DNA from: Candidatus Magnetocorallium paracelense
GTDB taxonomy: Bacteria > Nitrospirota > Thermodesulfovibrionia > Thermodesulfovibrionales > Magnetobacteriaceae
Direction of reading: 5' to 3'
DNA length: 64,000 nt
Assembly: GCA_029001845.1 (NCBI GenBank)
Contig: JAREWP010000076.1
Span: 1-64,000, forward strand
A program made the translations under genes and the position numbers. The notes under the pieces were generated by a model. The model saw only the letters and a program-made list of their open reading frames with translations, searched no databases and was not told where the DNA came from. Of this stretch, positions 63,414 through 64,000 are shown in pieces (positions within the stretch are counted from its first letter, which is position 1; each line of letters starts with the position of its first letter).

Positions 63414-64000
63414 ATGTGTTTGGGTTATTTTAAAAAGACATTACTTTTTCTCACTGTTTTTGTATTGTTTGTTGCAATCCTCGCATGGATCAGCTTGAAA
63501 GAAATAGAGGACCAGACAAAAAGAGACCTGAAAAGTACATTATTGGCTGTTCTTACGACAACTCACAAGGGAATGCAGTTATGGGCAAACGATAAAATAG
63601 AGGATGTCCGACTTTTTGCCGGCAGACCCGATGCCGTTGAAGCTATAAAAAAACTTCTTACGATGATCAGCGAGAGGGAACGTCTCATAACAAGCTTCGA
63701 ACTTACCGAATTAAGGAAAGTAATGAACCAATTTATAGAGGAGCACGAATTTAAAGGTTTTTTTATAATTTCGCCGGATTACATTAATCTGGTGTCCGGT
63801 GTTGACAATGCTATCGGTGAACTGAACCTGCTGTTTAACAAAGAGCAATATCTCAAAAGAATTTTTCGAGGCGAAAGCCTGTTGACTCTGCCTCTGCTTT
63901 TCACCAACCTCTCACCTTCATCGGACAAAAATACTATTCGCAACACAGCAGCGATGTTCGCCGGGACTCCGGTGCATGACACAGATGGAAGTATCATAGC
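63414..64000 (+). CDS. membrane sensor protein, truncated by window end
   Basis: Open frame of 195 codons running off the right edge; start ATG 63414 with GCAGGA upstream. A membrane segment (about 6-26, TLLFLTVFVLFVAILAW) is followed by an extracytoplasmic region resembling a dCache sensor: STLLAVLTTTHKGMQLW, IISPDYINLVSG, then PVHDTDGSII. The C-terminal output domain is outside the window. Another sensor kinase is likely by context. Confidence 0.7.
   Translation, partial: MCLGYFKKTLLFLTVFVLFVAILAWISLKEIEDQTKRDLKSTLLAVLTTTHKGMQLWANDKIEDVRLFAGRPDAVEAIKKLLTMISERERLITSFELTELRKVMNQFIEEHEFKGFFIISPDYINLVSGVDNAIGELNLLFNKEQYLKRIFRGESLLTLPLLFTNLSPSSDKNTIRNTAAMFAGTPVHDTDGSII

Overview
The window looks like chromosome of a moderately AT-rich Gram-negative bacterium carrying an integrated mobile element on its left side. 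Several gene types recall Desulfobacterota or Nitrospirota: a Frz-like chemosensory set, a small MGTIQPKGEDLRKA-type protein, a BamE-like lipoprotein and many hybrid sensor kinases. No rRNA or marker comparison was possible, so this placement is inference.

1-17,100: right part of an integrative element inserted at the 3' end of a tRNA-Leu(CAA) gene. From the tRNA inward it carries a tyrosine recombinase, an excisionase-like HTH protein, an antirepressor-like coiled-coil protein, two small regulators (a sigma-region-2-like protein and an HTH protein), a Toprim primase, a gp3-like protein, SbcC- and SbcD-like nuclease subunits, an SNF2-type helicase and a DUF6094-type DNA methylase. No virion or conjugation genes are visible, and the left end is outside the window. 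Many genes have a terminator-like hairpin ending only about 20-30 nt before the start codon.

17,100-31,000: tRNA-Leu; an operon of ABC-2 exporter, BtuCDF/FecBCD-type importer and a CbiL/CobI-type methyltransferase; a VIT-like membrane protein; remnants of aconitase A and of an archaeal-type ATPase; an AAA-PD-(D/E)XK protein; a REC-PAS-kinase; and an unrecognised 796-residue protein.

31,000-43,900: mostly housekeeping genes: fmdB-like, trpS, M50 protease, leuB, a cereblon-like (CULT) protein abutting aspS, an RluB-type pseudouridine synthase, an NSS sodium symporter, acylphosphatase, a PQQ-type beta-propeller, a heptad/hendecad coiled-coil membrane protein, a 5'-truncated surface protein and a BamE-like lipoprotein.

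43,900-64,000: a signalling locus. A leftward Frz-like chemosensory set (CheB, CheA-REC, MCP, double CheW, CheR-TPR) with a COG3044 ABC-ATPase faces a rightward run of FkbK-, FkbJ-, FkbI- and FkbH-like genes (predicted hydroxymalonyl-ACP synthesis), then a hybrid histidine kinase, a PleD-like diguanylate cyclase and the start of another membrane sensor. No polyketide synthase or FkbG O-methyltransferase is present.

Intergenic regions are rich in dispersed palindromic repeats. Two families, about 130 bp with terminal inverted repeats and about 180-205 bp long hairpins, sit 16-67 nt upstream of start codons at every copy I found.
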